Below, in pieces: positions 11,375-22,429 of a DNA stretch of 64,000 bases. The translations under genes and the position numbers were made by a program. The notes below the pieces were generated by a model. The model was not told the DNA's origin, made no database searches, and worked only from the letters and a program-made list of their open reading frames with translations. The stretch is taken from the NCBI GenBank assembly GCA_963920635.1, contig OY987308.1:27776096-27840095 (forward strand). The letters run 5' to 3'. Position 1 is the first letter of the stretch. Every line of letters starts with the position of its first letter. Source of the DNA: Pseudeuparius sepicola (lineage: Eukaryota > Arthropoda > Insecta > Coleoptera > Anthribidae).

Positions 11375-11935
11375 TTCAGCAGAACATTTTCAACTTGTTC
11401 AATTTTAGATACAACCAAACTTTTTTTCGACGACTTTATGTGCATTTGACGAATGCAGCGTTCAATGTTCAATCTTAATGCATCGAGCGTCTGTGGTCTG
11501 TTTGCATAGGTACAGTTACCTTTATTAGCGGATACAAAGACTTCTCGTGAATCTGATGTGGATTGTTTTCACACCAAAAACGGCAATTTTAACTCAAAAA
11601 CTTCATTTTTCGGAAAATTATGATCATTTCAAGTTGTTCTAAACTCCAGGCAGTTTATTCTCGGTGCCGACGTGGTCAAAACAATTTTATGCAGGTGTAA
11701 ATTGAAGTCTTTTTGCAAAATTCGCCAAGTTGTCTTGTTTTTAAGCACTAATTCTTGAGCACGACGAGGAATAATTGACAAATTTGTTTCCTCAGCAGCA
11801 CTAGCTCTTACAGCGGCAATATTCTCAACAGTTCTGGGATTTCGACGTCTTTGGGGTGTTTTTACATCAATTTATTTTCAAGTTTCTCAGCGATGCGACG
11901 AATGGCATAGAAGAGCGATAAGTGTTCACAAAAGA
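11375..11935 (-). pseudogene. broken mariner-like transposase
   Basis: Read on the minus strand, fragments in order match the layout of hexapod mariner-like (Tc1/IS630 superfamily) transposases. An N-terminal helix fragment (RRIAEKLEN) is followed by RRRNPRTVENIAAVRAS and RRAQELV..TTWRILQKDF. After an internal deletion, a C-terminal piece has RPQTLDALRLNIERCIRQ. The DDE catalytic core between the DNA-binding part and the C-terminus is missing, and the fragments are joined by frameshifts, so it cannot encode an active enzyme. The family call rests on remembered motif style, not on a search. Confidence 0.75.
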
Positions 11936-12970
11936 ACGTCTATTTTCGTAGAATCTTTGGATAATAGACGTTCTTGAAGCGCCTATTTAGCCATAATAAA
12001 TAATTTGAAAATTTTAAAGGTATTTTCAAATTTCTAAGAATTTTACAATAAGTACCTATGTGACCGGTACTCCCTAGAGATCTTAATTTGTGGCGTTTCT
12101 GTTTGCACAGAATTATCGACAGGACATAATAACAAACAATAAGCAATAAATTTCGAGTTTGAAGAATAAAAACGTTGATTTACGCGCATCATTGGTGAAG
12201 CTTATTAACTTTTAAGGCTTTTTCTCGGAAGCCGGCCAAAAGGATACAAGAGTGCCGAGCGCGACGCAGGGCGGTACTCCCGCCCCGAGACGTGGCTACG
12301 TGGACGTTTCAAAGTGCCGAGTACGGCCCTGAATCTGAGGCGCCGATCGCGCCGCTATCGTCTGGTCATCTAGGCAGATAAATCGTAGAAAATTTCGGGT
12401 GGAAAGAAGTCTTTTTTAAGCTTAATTACCGAGGCCCGGTATCTACCGACACGGCAGCAGCGTAAAGATAGAAGATCTATCAGGTTGTTGGGACACTTTA
12501 TCGTTGAGCGCTTTAGAAAATATGCAGACTACCGGGAAATCAATTTTATATCTCTTTTCGTTCATCAGTTTTTTCTTTGCGATTTTTTTTTGCCATAAAT
12601 AATCCCTTTCAGCGAGTGTAACGAAATAAGGTTTCGGTAACCGAAAACCAGCGCTGAAACATAAATCCAATGCTGGAATAAATCTCTAAGAGCGCGGGCA
12701 AATTTATGCAGATTCGCGTGCGTTTTGCGGTATCAGATACAGAAATGTTATTTATGCCATAAGTCTACTCCTTGGTAAGCGTGCACCTCTTATTTCAAAT
12801 TATTCCGTTGTAAACAGGCACCGGCGTCCTAATTCGTGTGTAGGTTAGGCCTTAGACAATGCCCGGGACTCTGTTTAATTTAAATTGAATGAGTCTTAGT
12901 AGGTGTCAACTGCGTATGGGACCACACAAAAAATACCGTGTTGATTTTTTTATTTTTATTCGAAATAATA
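11936..12970. other. no gene; 3' flank of PIR1-type gene
   Basis: Intergenic DNA with a GC-rich patch at about 12220-12440. Two overlapping poly(A) signals (AATAAA on the minus strand, about 12949-12960) lie immediately after the stop codon of the neighbouring gene and probably serve it. Confidence 0.5.
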
Positions 12971-15900
12971 TCAGTATGGTTGGTAGTGGTTACTTCTGTC
13001 TCTCCAATTGTCGTAGTTTCTATTCCTCCAATTACCGTTTTCTCTGCTAGGGTTCGGCCGAACATATCTCCTATTAGTATCGTAGCTATCGCTGTAAAAA
13101 TTTTCTAGAGGCGACACATAGTCATATCTCGGCGTAACTCGGGCATTCTCCGCGTCTAGGGATTTTATTTTTTCAACCAAACGTTGTCTTTCCATGACGT
13201 GTCCCCTAGCCGCCTCGAATTTACGTATTGCTTCCGTCGACGACATTTTCAGTCGTTGTATCATGTATGAACATATGAAATAGCCCGTTCTGTTCAAACC
13301 GTGCGTACAATGAACACCGATCAAGGCATCTGAAAAGAAAACGAAAAAATATTGTTAAAAAATATAGGAACGATATTCTGATAAGTATAAGAGAAAAAAG
13401 TGGTATTCTGACCCAGGACCTACGATTTACTAGTTAAGTACCACTATCTTGGCGACTTTCTCACGGCGTTTAAAGGCCTAATTTTTCGATTTTACGATAA
13501 GATTTCACCAGAGCCGACTGCCTACGCGGAATTCTTTCCATCGTCGCACTCGAAAATGGAGTTTTAAGCGCGACAATTTTTAGACGCCGCGTCCCGCCGT
13601 ATTGGGCCTAATATAAATAATTGTTATCTAGAACTGAGAATAACCTGCCCATCGATCTTAGTTCGAAGCAGGGACACACCTAGTTCCTTCGGGGCATGCA
13701 TTTGAATAATCTTCTGGATATTTTTACTGCAGGAGACACACACACACACGCGCTTGGTACGTGTATTCATGGAAGTGTAACATCATGTCTATCATTAAAA
13801 TCCAAGGCAAGAGTGTGCATCTTCATTGAGTTACAACGAGCGCACTTTCCTACCTAGGGAGGAAATGACCCGCTTTAGGCCAGCATGGAGATGGTCGAAA
13901 ATCGTGGCTGCAGCAAAAAAACAACTTTCTGCGTTATCTCTTCTTGAAAAATCGTCGAGGAATTCCAAAAAACACGTCTTTATTTGCTCGGCGCTATTAT
14001 AAAATAAGCGCCAACGCAAATGTTTGTATTGTTTTATCAAACTGTGTCGCACGTATTTGTACAATTGACAGCGTGCGAGATTGTTTAGAGAATTTTGACC
14101 CTATGCGCCTGGCGAAAAAACTCCCCACTATATCTACCAAGTTAAGAGCTTTACAATTGGCCATTTGGCAAGGCGACTTTTTGGCAAACGACCTAAAGGA
14201 GTTTTAAGGGGCATAACGTTAAAATACTAACCTGGATCAGTCGAATATTTCGCTAGGAATTTGTCTGCCACCTCGAAAAATCTGCAAACAATAAATAGTA
14301 TTGAGTATCAGGCGTGTAAACGTGTGATTTATTTGGTTTTTGAGCGGTAGACTACCTTGGGCACTTTTAATTTCACACTCGAAATGATAATCTGAAATTA
14401 TTGCTAGCCATTACCACGTACAGGACCGTCTTACAATTATTTTTCATGTGTTCCATTTAAAATAACCTAAATTTATGTTTTTCCAGCACTCCGTGGCAGT
14501 TATTTTTCAACCTCATTGTGTGAAGTGCAACCTTTTATAACGGTTGTTGTAAAGTAAAAAATAAGTACCTACGAGATGTTTTAAAAAAATCTGAGTACGG
14601 CGCTGGTGGCGAGATGCATAGAAAGCAACCAAGGAGCTAGAAGTATTAATGGTCCATTATTAATAACATTGATTGCTGGGATTTGCATAAAAATACAGTA
14701 TTGTTGTGTTCTATCGATAGATGGGTGTTGCGACACGTTTTTGAAAAAGTGTCGCTTATTATTTTTGTCGTCTTATTTATTACAGGCATTTGTTACGATA
14801 TTGAATAGAACACACAACTTGGGAGACTCCTGAAAAAAGACGTTTATGTATTTCGTACAAATCCTAAAATAATATACATACAAGGGTTAAAGTCAGTATA
14901 TTAAAATTCTGCTACCAAAAACGGAGTCACCCTGTAATATCATTAAACCGTTGATTGACGTTTTTATGAGACTTCTCACGGCTACAGCTTAATATTCCGG
15001 AATATAGATGGCCATGATTGCCAACAATGTGTTTTCCATTGTATTTTGTCTCTAGGAATCATATGGCGAGGCACAGAACTGTCAAATGTGACAGCTGTGA
15101 GCAGTCCTTATTACTACGTCAGTCAACGATCAACCCTTTAAAATTTTAGAGAATTTAAAACATTACCTGCATATTTTTCACATATACATATATTATGTGT
15201 AAATAAAGTTAGTGTTCGGTTGGATCGAAGAAAATTCGAAAATGCTACGTTAGTAGCGAAAATTTAGTGTTTAATTTTCTCTGTTTACTGTATTTTAATA
15301 AATTCAAAGTTGCAATAAGATAGTGTGGCTTACACTCGGTCCGAGGCATAATAACAATAAATCTGTCACTTTTTATTGGTAAGTCTAGTTGTTAGAGTAG
15401 GTTTCTATGTATATTTGTTGCATTACCACTAAAATATGTTAACTGCCTCACCGTGTCTTTTGTCTAATGTTTCGTTTTTTTTTATCTGTATCTTTTTTCG
15501 TGAAAACGTTGCCCAATGGGACGGTGTTTTTCTCACAACATAAATTGATACGTTTCCAATGCCGGGCATGTATAAATCGGGATTACATCCTGATAAACAT
15601 TGAATACATTAATATCATTAATGTTTAATGTTTTCCGCAAATAATGTGACTTCATCGAAATAACCGGATAAGGTGATATTCGGTTGTGGGTGGCCCAACA
15701 TAAAATTAGGCATTACCATTACATTGCTACTAGTTTCGAAAAAATAAACCATTACGAATCGAGCTTATGAATATTTTATAATGTCCTGATTCGGTCGCTA
15801 ACGTGGCAGTACTATTATTGTCGCGAAGTAATAATACGAGACAATTTTTGAAACGTCTTTTGAAACATCTGAAAATTCATTTTTTATTATACTTCTTTGA

Positions 15901-18900
15901 AAACACCTCATTTTCATCTGTTTTAGCAATAATGAAAGATGGGGTTTTTCGGGCTAGCGCACGGAAACAGCGCACGGAAAAACTTTCCGTGCGCTGCATA
16001 TATGGCTTTAAAATAAAAATATACAGCAAAGTAAACTAAATTTATGAAACTCTATATGCTCTCTGATATTTAACATGTACCTATTTTGTATTTTAATTCG
16101 TAAGTGTTTCAATATTTAGATACATTTCTGTAATATTTTTGACGTTTTATTCACCTCATCTGACAATAACTAATTTGCAACAAAGCCCCTTTGAAATAAT
16201 TTGAGAGTAACCATGGAAACGCATCATACATACCAAACATGCACTATATTGTCTGCATTGTTTATTTTTTGTCAATTAAATTTATTATACTCGTAATGCC
16301 GAAAAAACGGTTTAAGTTTCCGTTTTCAAAGAAGTATAATAAAAAATCTTTATTTCCAGACTCGTAATGAAATATACTATTTTGCGCTTATGAATATTTT
16401 ATAACGCCTCGACATTAAAAATATATCGCCACCAAACGTCAAAACCTAATTTGCAATAAATCCCGTACGTCAGTGGGTTAAATTAGTTCGAAATCAAATT
16501 AGGACAGCTCTATTACGCCGCGGCCCCTTTGAACTCGAACTGGCAGCCGCTCGGGGCGCCAATTTTCAGGTCGATCTCCTGGTAACTACCGGTCCTGATT
16601 TGCTGACGTGTTTACGGAAAAGTCCATCGCGGCATGGCCGACGAAAGATTTTCCACCGAGTTTCCCACCCCGTAACTTTCAAGTTTTCAAATATACTTCT
16701 CTGATTTTTTTACGAATTGTGGGCAGAACATCACCGAATATTCGCACCGAATTTCGTTTAAAAATATCGACGCGTTCGGGAGCCAAAAATGTTTAGATGT
16801 TGGGGTGTTATTGGCACGCCACTGTCTAGAGTTGTTTTCTCCAAAAATTCCCCAAGCCGCACTTACTCTCTCAATTTGGCAGGTGGGGGTACGTTGCCCC
16901 CGCCCTCTACGTAGATCTTCACGTGGTCAATGCCCCTGTCGACGAACTCCTGGAAAACAACAGAAAAATAGGGCGGAGTCGAAATATGACATCATTAAAT
17001 ATTATAATCTTTCTAACTAAGCTGCAGGTGCTCGGAACTACTTAATGTCTGTATCTAGAAGTCGAAATGCATATCATATTATAATAATTATTATACTGAG
17101 CAAAGCATTTTGAACACTAAATAAAACTAGAAATAAGTCTTGAAATCGACAGTGAAGTGTCTCAAAATCGCCATTCAAAGCTCAGAAATCTGCACTGTAG
17201 GTACGATTTTTTCAATAAGTAGGCCTTGGCGAGATGTAAACATCAAACGTCAGACGCGGAGCCATCGCCCGTCAAAAGTGACCAAATATTCAAAGGCCCA
17301 TTTAACTTTTCGTACGCATTGCGAAATTGTTACCTAAATCAGCGCAATCTTTCAATATAAATATATTTTAGTAGTTTGAATATCAATATATTTTTCATGG
17401 AGGCTGCACAACAGGCGGCAGTTTGGAGTTTCTGTTGGGAAGCGCCGTGCCTCGTCATACTTGACCTGGGTAGAGCGATCGTCAAAGTCAAGCAACGCCG
17501 CGCGCAGTCAATTCATGGACGGGTGATCCCTTATTATTATTTTTTTGCCTAATAAAACATTTTATTTTCTATTTAAAAAAAATATGTATATGTAAGTTCT
17601 CGCCAGGTGTCTTTAAGTTTCATATCACAAGCTTTTATTTTTTTGCTCAACTCTGACACCCTACAGAATGGAATTCCCTGTACATTTTTTGTTCAAATTT
17701 TGTATGTGGGGCTTTTGATATGTCAACAGAAGCGGTGCGATTGAAGGTCGACGATTTTGTCATAGACACTTTTGCGATTTCTCCAAATATCCGACTCTTA
17801 TCTTTCTCATGATTGCCGGGAAAGAAACTGTGAGAATTTTCGGTGTTTGTGACCCGTTCGACAAACGCCTGGGATTAAAGCGCATAGAAAATGATGCGTG
17901 TAAATTGCGTAGGATTGAAAAACCTGAAATCGGACACCGTAATGTGAAGGAATTTAAACGCCATGGGTTTTAAAATTTTAACGTCTAATCGCGTGCACGC
18001 GTTATTAATTTTTTTTTAATACGTATGAAAAAACGATGCGCCTCGTGAGCCCGCGCCCACAGGGCCGTATTTGACGCGGCCTGATCAAAAGTCTCATATC
18101 GTTGTTTTTTTTGAACTTTCTTTTTTGAGTGCCCATTTCAGAACCCTTGAAAAAAGTACTAAATGTGAGTCTAGAAATCTAAAAATTTGCCCCTTCCACA
18201 TCAATTCAACGCCGCAAAGACCATTCTGATATCTCTTTTCGTTCGAAGGTTATAAAAAAATCCGAAGAGATAACCCAAAAAATTTTGACGCCGGCCTGGG
18301 TTCGGCCCTGACCACGGAATCAGGGTACGTCAACACTTCCAGTGACAGTCAAGTCGCCCGCGGCCGACAAGGCTCTGTCGCTGACAGCCGCGATACGATT
18401 CTAATTGGTCGGGCGCGCGATATTCTTTTGTTTTTAAGCCGACACCTGCGATTACGGCGTGTGTGTGTCGCAATCGACGCCCGATTTTAGAGAGTTAATT
18501 AGAGTAGAGTGGGGCGAATAAAGGCGTCTCTTCGACGTTCTTTTTTTATTTATTAACGAGGTTGGTGTAGGTCAAAATGGCGGCTTTTTATTTTTTTCTG
18601 AAGAAAAATGTTTTAAGTTCATTTTTGAGCTTTTTAAACGTACCAAATTTTGTCCTTAAACAACTGAAATCTGCTGAATTTAATGCTTCAGCGATCGATT
18701 TAGTATCTCTTTTCGTTTAAAAGTTATTTAATTTATGAAATTTTGCGACATAATTTTTGGTATTTGAAAAAAAAAAACGAAGGTATAAAAATCTGCAAAT
18801 GTTGTTCTTAAACAACTGAAATCTGCTGAATTTAATGCTTCAACCACATAATAAATATTGTGAAGCTATTTATTCTGCGCTTCAACGATCAATTTGATAC

Positions 18901-20759
18901 CTCTTTATGTTTAAAGTTATGATTTTTTAAAGGCACTTACAAAAATTCTTGAAAACTTAAATTTTGGTGTTTGGAAAAAATACCAAACGACGGTCTAAAA
19001 ATCTGCAAATTCTGTCCTTAAACAACTGGAATTTGCTTAATTTAATGCTTTAGCGATCAATTCGATATCTCTTATCGTTTAAAAGTTATGATTTTTTATA
19101 GGCATTTACAAAAATTCTTGAAAACTTAATTTTGGTCTTTGGACAAAATACCAAACGGAGGTATATGAATCTGCAAATTTGATCCTTAAACAACTGAAAT
19201 CTGCTGAATTTAATGCTTCAACGATCGATGTTATATGTCTTTTCGTTTAAAAGTTATGATTTTTTTAAAGCAGGTACTTACAAAAATCTGAAATTTTGCA
19301 ATTTAATATTTTTTGGCATTTGAGAAAAAATATCAAACGAAGGTCTAAAAATCTGCAAATTTTTTCCTTAATCAACTGAAATCTGCTGAATTTAATGCCT
19401 CAACGGTAAATTTGATATCTCTTTTCGTTTAAAAGTTATGATTTTCTTAAAGCATGGACTTACAAAAATCTATGAAATTTTGCGACTTAATTTTTGGTGT
19501 TTGAAAAATATATCAGACGAAGGTATAAAAATCTGCAAGTTTTGTCCTTAAACAACTGAAATCTGCTGAATTTTATGCTTCACGATCAATTTGATATCTC
19601 TTTTCGTTTAAAAGTTATGATATTCTAAAGGCAGTTACAAAAATTCTTGAAAACTTATTTTTTGGTGTTTGGAAAAAATACCAAATGGTCTAAAAATCTA
19701 CAAATTTTGTCCGTAAACAACTGAAATCTGCTGAATTTAATGCTTTAACGATCAATTTGATATCTCTTTTCGTTTAAAAGTTATGATTTTTTATAGGCAC
19801 TTATAAAAATTCTTGAAAACTTATATTTTGGTGTTTGGAAAAAATACCAACCGAAGGTCTAAAAATCTGCAAATTTTGTCCTTAGACAACTGAATTCTGC
19901 AGAATTTAATGCAGTAAACATCAACTTGATATATCTTTTCGTTTAGAAGTTATGCCTTTTTTTGTAAAAACACTCAAAATGTTGTTTATTTTTTCTTACC
20001 TGTGGTGCATAATATCGCTTAGTATAAGTTAGGTCGACAACCATCTTCAACTTGGGCACTTTTTCGAAAAGTATGGACGGCGTGAACCTACGGGCAAATA
20101 ATTTAAAAAAAAATTAATATTGAAGATAAATCGGAGATGCTTGTGAAAAATGCCTTCAGACTGAGCCTTGGCGCCGCTTAACTAAAGGCATGTTTACTTG
20201 TTATTAATTATATTATGCTCGGTTGTAGTGTCGTCGACATTCCTAAGTTTCGAGATTTATCTCCATAATCGACCGTCAATTTAGTGAAACAGGGGCGTAC
20301 CGAACTTTTTTTCAACGTTTCGATTTTGACACCCTGAAAAAAATACCAAAAGTTGTTTTAAAAATCTGAAAATTTGCTCGCTATACCACTGAAACCTGCT
20401 GAATCTAGTGCCGTGGAGGTCAATTCGATATATCTTTTTATTTAACAGTTCTTAATTTTTTTCTAAATATATCCGGATTACTAAAATTGCGCCCTACGCC
20501 TATGCCGACATTCCAAGTTCTACAAATGCAATTTTAACATTTTATAATAGTTTGTACGCCTGCTTGGCTACACCAAGCATTAACAACTTCTAATTATTAC
20601 ACTGACAAGTCATTAAATAAAATTCTTGTGCGGTAGGCGACGGACTTACATAGGCTCTATATTTGCGTTTATCTAGATCACGTTTTCCGCTAGAAAAATT
20701 TTGCTATTAAATTCGTATCACACTCACCATTGCTCCTCAGGCAGCTGCCTCACGATCGT
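12971..20759 (-). CDS. RNA 5'-phosphatase DUSP11/PIR1 type (5' end missing)
   Basis: Five coding exons with matching phases: 20728-20759, 20000-20087, 16867-16949, 14232-14281 and 12971-13329 (stop TGA at 12971). The spliced frame gives 203 residues. It includes VVDLTYTKRYY, DRGIDHVKIYVEGGGNVPPP, FFEVADKFLAKY and the catalytic signature HCTHGLNRTGY, in which Cys and Arg form the CX5R phosphate-binding loop. This is the cysteine-phosphatase fold of DUSP11/PIR1 and the mRNA capping triphosphatase; these enzymes remove the gamma and beta phosphates from RNA 5' ends and act mainly in the nucleus. After the domain comes a short tail rich in Arg, Asn and Tyr, suggestive of RNA binding. The first exon or exons, expected to add roughly 30 residues, were not found above 20759. 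Introns are packed with satellite units. A capping-enzyme origin is unlikely because no guanylyltransferase part follows. Confidence 0.88.
13734..13752. repeat. short AC/CG microsatellite
   Basis: A run of alternating AC followed by CGCG within the last intron of the PIR1-type gene. Confidence 0.7.
15870..16351. repeat. inverted repeat pair in PIR1 intron
   Basis: TTTTTTATTATACTTCTTTG (about 15878) is matched in inverted orientation by CAAAGAAGTATAATAAAAAA (about 16328). The motif TATGAATATTTTATAA also recurs in direct orientation at about 15767 and 16391. This suggests a decayed element about 600 bp long. Confidence 0.55.
15968..15996. repeat. perfect 13-bp-arm hairpin
   Basis: CAGCGCACGGAAA and TTTCCGTGCGCTG flank a 3-nt loop (AAC). 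A partial direct copy of the left arm (GCGCACGGAAA) stands just before it. The hairpin is GC-rich inside AT-rich surroundings. On one strand a T run does not follow directly, so it is not a simple terminator-like structure. Confidence 0.85.
16513..16610 (-). other. coding-like GC island inside PIR1 intron
   Basis: On the minus strand a frame reads TGSYQEIDLKIGAPSGC then QFEFKGAAA and a stop at 16513, with possible acceptors GTTACCAG (exon from 16578) or CACGTCAG upstream. The plus strand is also open, reading QLYYAAAPLNSNWQPLGAP and reaching a possible donor GTAACT. The GC content and codon choice stand out from the surrounding intron. I cannot name a family. It may be a terminal exon of another transcript or a captured fragment. 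Confidence 0.3.
17143..17595 (+). repeat. dispersed repeat with 5S-like segment, copy 2
   Basis: Second copy of the repeat at 8932-9393, in the same orientation, inside a PIR1 intron. The 5S-like part (about 17451-17533) reads GTCAAGCAACGCCGCGCGCA then GGACGGGTGATCC. The two copies differ by scattered substitutions and small indels, so they are not a recent duplication. Confidence 0.7.
18600..19965 (+). repeat. satellite array 1 (about 8 degenerate units)
   Basis: Units of about 160-190 bp recur with the blocks AATCTGCAAATTTTGTCCTT, CAACTGAAATCTGCTGAATT, GATATCTCTTTTCGTTTAAA, AGTTATGATTTTTTAAAGGC and CTTGAAAACTTAATTTTTGG. About eight copies of the CTGCTGAATTTAATG block or its variants are visible. 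The array lies in the intron between PIR1-type exons at 16.9 and 20.0 kb. Divergence among units implies an old array. Confidence 0.85.
20330..20470 (+). repeat. isolated divergent satellite unit
   Basis: A single diverged unit of the same family: AATCTGAAAATTTGCTCGCT, then CTGAAACCTGCTGAATCTAG and GATATATCTTTTTATTTAAC. Confidence 0.6.
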
Positions 20760-20849
20760 CTGAAAATCAAAGTTAAAATAGTAAATGATACAATGTTGCC
20801 AACAATCATTAAAAAAATAATAACTTATAAATACTTTTAATATTTATCA

Positions 20850-21445
20850 AATTGATATCATTTCATTCAATTCAGCAGGTTTCAGTTATTTAAGGGCAAA
20901 ATTTGCAAAATTTTAAACGTACGTTTGGTATTAACCAAAAATTAATTTTTCAAGAATTTTGGTAACTACTTTTAAAAAAATCATAACTTTTAAACGAAAA
21001 GAGATATCAAGCTGACCGTTGAAGCATTAAATTCAGAATATTTCGATTGTTTAAGGACAAAATTTGCAGATTTTTCGACCTTCGATTGATATATTTTTCA
21101 AAAAACAAAAATTAAGTGGCAGAATTTCATAGATTTTTGTAAGTAGATACCGGCTTTAAAACATCGTAACTTTTAAACGAAAAGAGATATCAAATTGATC
21201 GTTGAAGCATTAAATTCAGCAAAGTTCAGTTATTTAAGGGTAAAATTTGCAGAATTTTAAACCTGCGTTTGGTATTTTTTCCAAAGACCAAAAATTAAGT
21301 TTTCAAGAATTTTGGTAACTACCTTTAAAAAATCATAACTTTTAAACGAAAAGAGATATCAAGTTGATCGTTGAAGCATTAAATTCGGCAGATTTCAGTT
21401 ATTTAAGGGTAAAATTTCCAGAATTTTAAACCCACGTTTGGTATA
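20850..21445 (-). repeat. satellite array 2, inverted orientation
   Basis: About four units of the same family on the opposite strand to array 1 (for example CTTTTAAACGAAAAGAGATA, then GTTGAAGCATTAAATTCAGC). It lies upstream of the most 5' PIR1-type exon found. Arrays 1 and 2 together form a large imperfect inverted pair around the exons at 20.0 and 20.7 kb. Confidence 0.85.
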
Positions 21446-21488
21446 CGTTCAAGCGCCCAAAAACGTAACAACGAGAAAAGCCCATTTA

Positions 21489-21638
21489 TTATTTTAAAAG
21501 ATACATAAACGTCGACGGGTCCCTCTTGATGGATTCAACGCTAACTAGACGCACGTCGCCGCCGGTTGCGCAATGCACGGCCAACTCCGATTTAAATATC
21601 CAGTTCGGGCCGCAGGTAGCCTCACTTATTGTTGTCAT
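21489..21638 (-). CDS. 49-residue ORF of unknown function
   Basis: A complete minus-strand frame from ATG (21636-21638) to TAA (21489-21491). It includes CGPNWIFKSELAVHC and GGDVRLVSVESIKRDPSTF. The composition looks like a folded, mixed protein rather than low-complexity read-through, and it occupies a GC-richer island just after satellite array 2. I do not recognise it. It could be a small protein, an exon of a longer transcript (splice sites are not convincing), or chance. Confidence 0.3.
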   Translation of the reverse strand: MTTISEATCGPNWIFKSELAVHCATGGDVRLVSVESIKRDPSTFMYLLK

Positions 21639-21639
21639 T

Positions 21640-22429
21640 TGTCACAACGAAACCCATACGGATTTTTGGGGGGATTTCTCGGCCGTTCCTCGAAACAATT
21701 TGTCATAAATCAACGCCAATTAGTATGCCGCCAACCACCCAGGAAGGTATCCACGAATATTTTCGGCATTCCTTCGATGCCTTATCGAGTTTGGACTGTC
21801 ATTCCGTTAATTTGTAGCCCGTTTTGACTTCATCAATTTCGTTTGACGGCTCGAATATATCTATATAGTCCCTTCGGAGCGGCCGCGCGCGGTCCCATCC
21901 TCTGGTACCACCTCGAAATTTTTTTCTTCTCCTTTTTTTTCTCGTTGTTTCGGCGTTTCGCAACGAGGCACCTCCTCAGAGGCGCCGCGCCCGTCGTAAA
22001 CCATCAGGCTAAAACAGTCCCCGCATGTGGTACCGCGCGGTACCGCTGATTTAGGTACCGCAGGGAACCGACACGGGGGGGGGGCGTCTAGAAGTCCGAG
22101 GGCGATACGCCGCCACCTCGCTCTCTCTCTCTCATCTCTCTCCTGTTTTATGGAAGTCAGAACCACCCTGTATGGGCGGTGGTACCCCGAGGTACCGCCC
22201 GCGGCGCCCCGATTATAAAATAAATTATGGTAATCCCAGGAAAGGGATGGCGGACGGACACCCCTATTGTGACCGTACGGCCCTGTATCTTCATATTTCA
22301 TGGAGAGAACGGTTTGTAATTGATATTTTCCGTTGAGGTGGTACCCACTGTTTCTAGGCGATGTGGGTTCCTTCAGAAGAAATATACATATATAAGGACC
22401 AAACTGGCTGAAGTACTAATTGCCCGTCA
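21640..22429. other. no clear gene; GC-rich block
   Basis: GC-rich DNA at about 21880-22220 with a G run near 22075 and several overlapping open frames on both strands. The absence of recognisable domains and the open frames on both strands point to compositional effects. It may be promoter DNA for the PIR1-type gene, whose first exon was not located. Confidence 0.35.

Noticed and set aside
21861..22301. 146-codon minus-strand frame
   Set aside because: GC-rich block open on both strands; no domain, no convincing splice sites.
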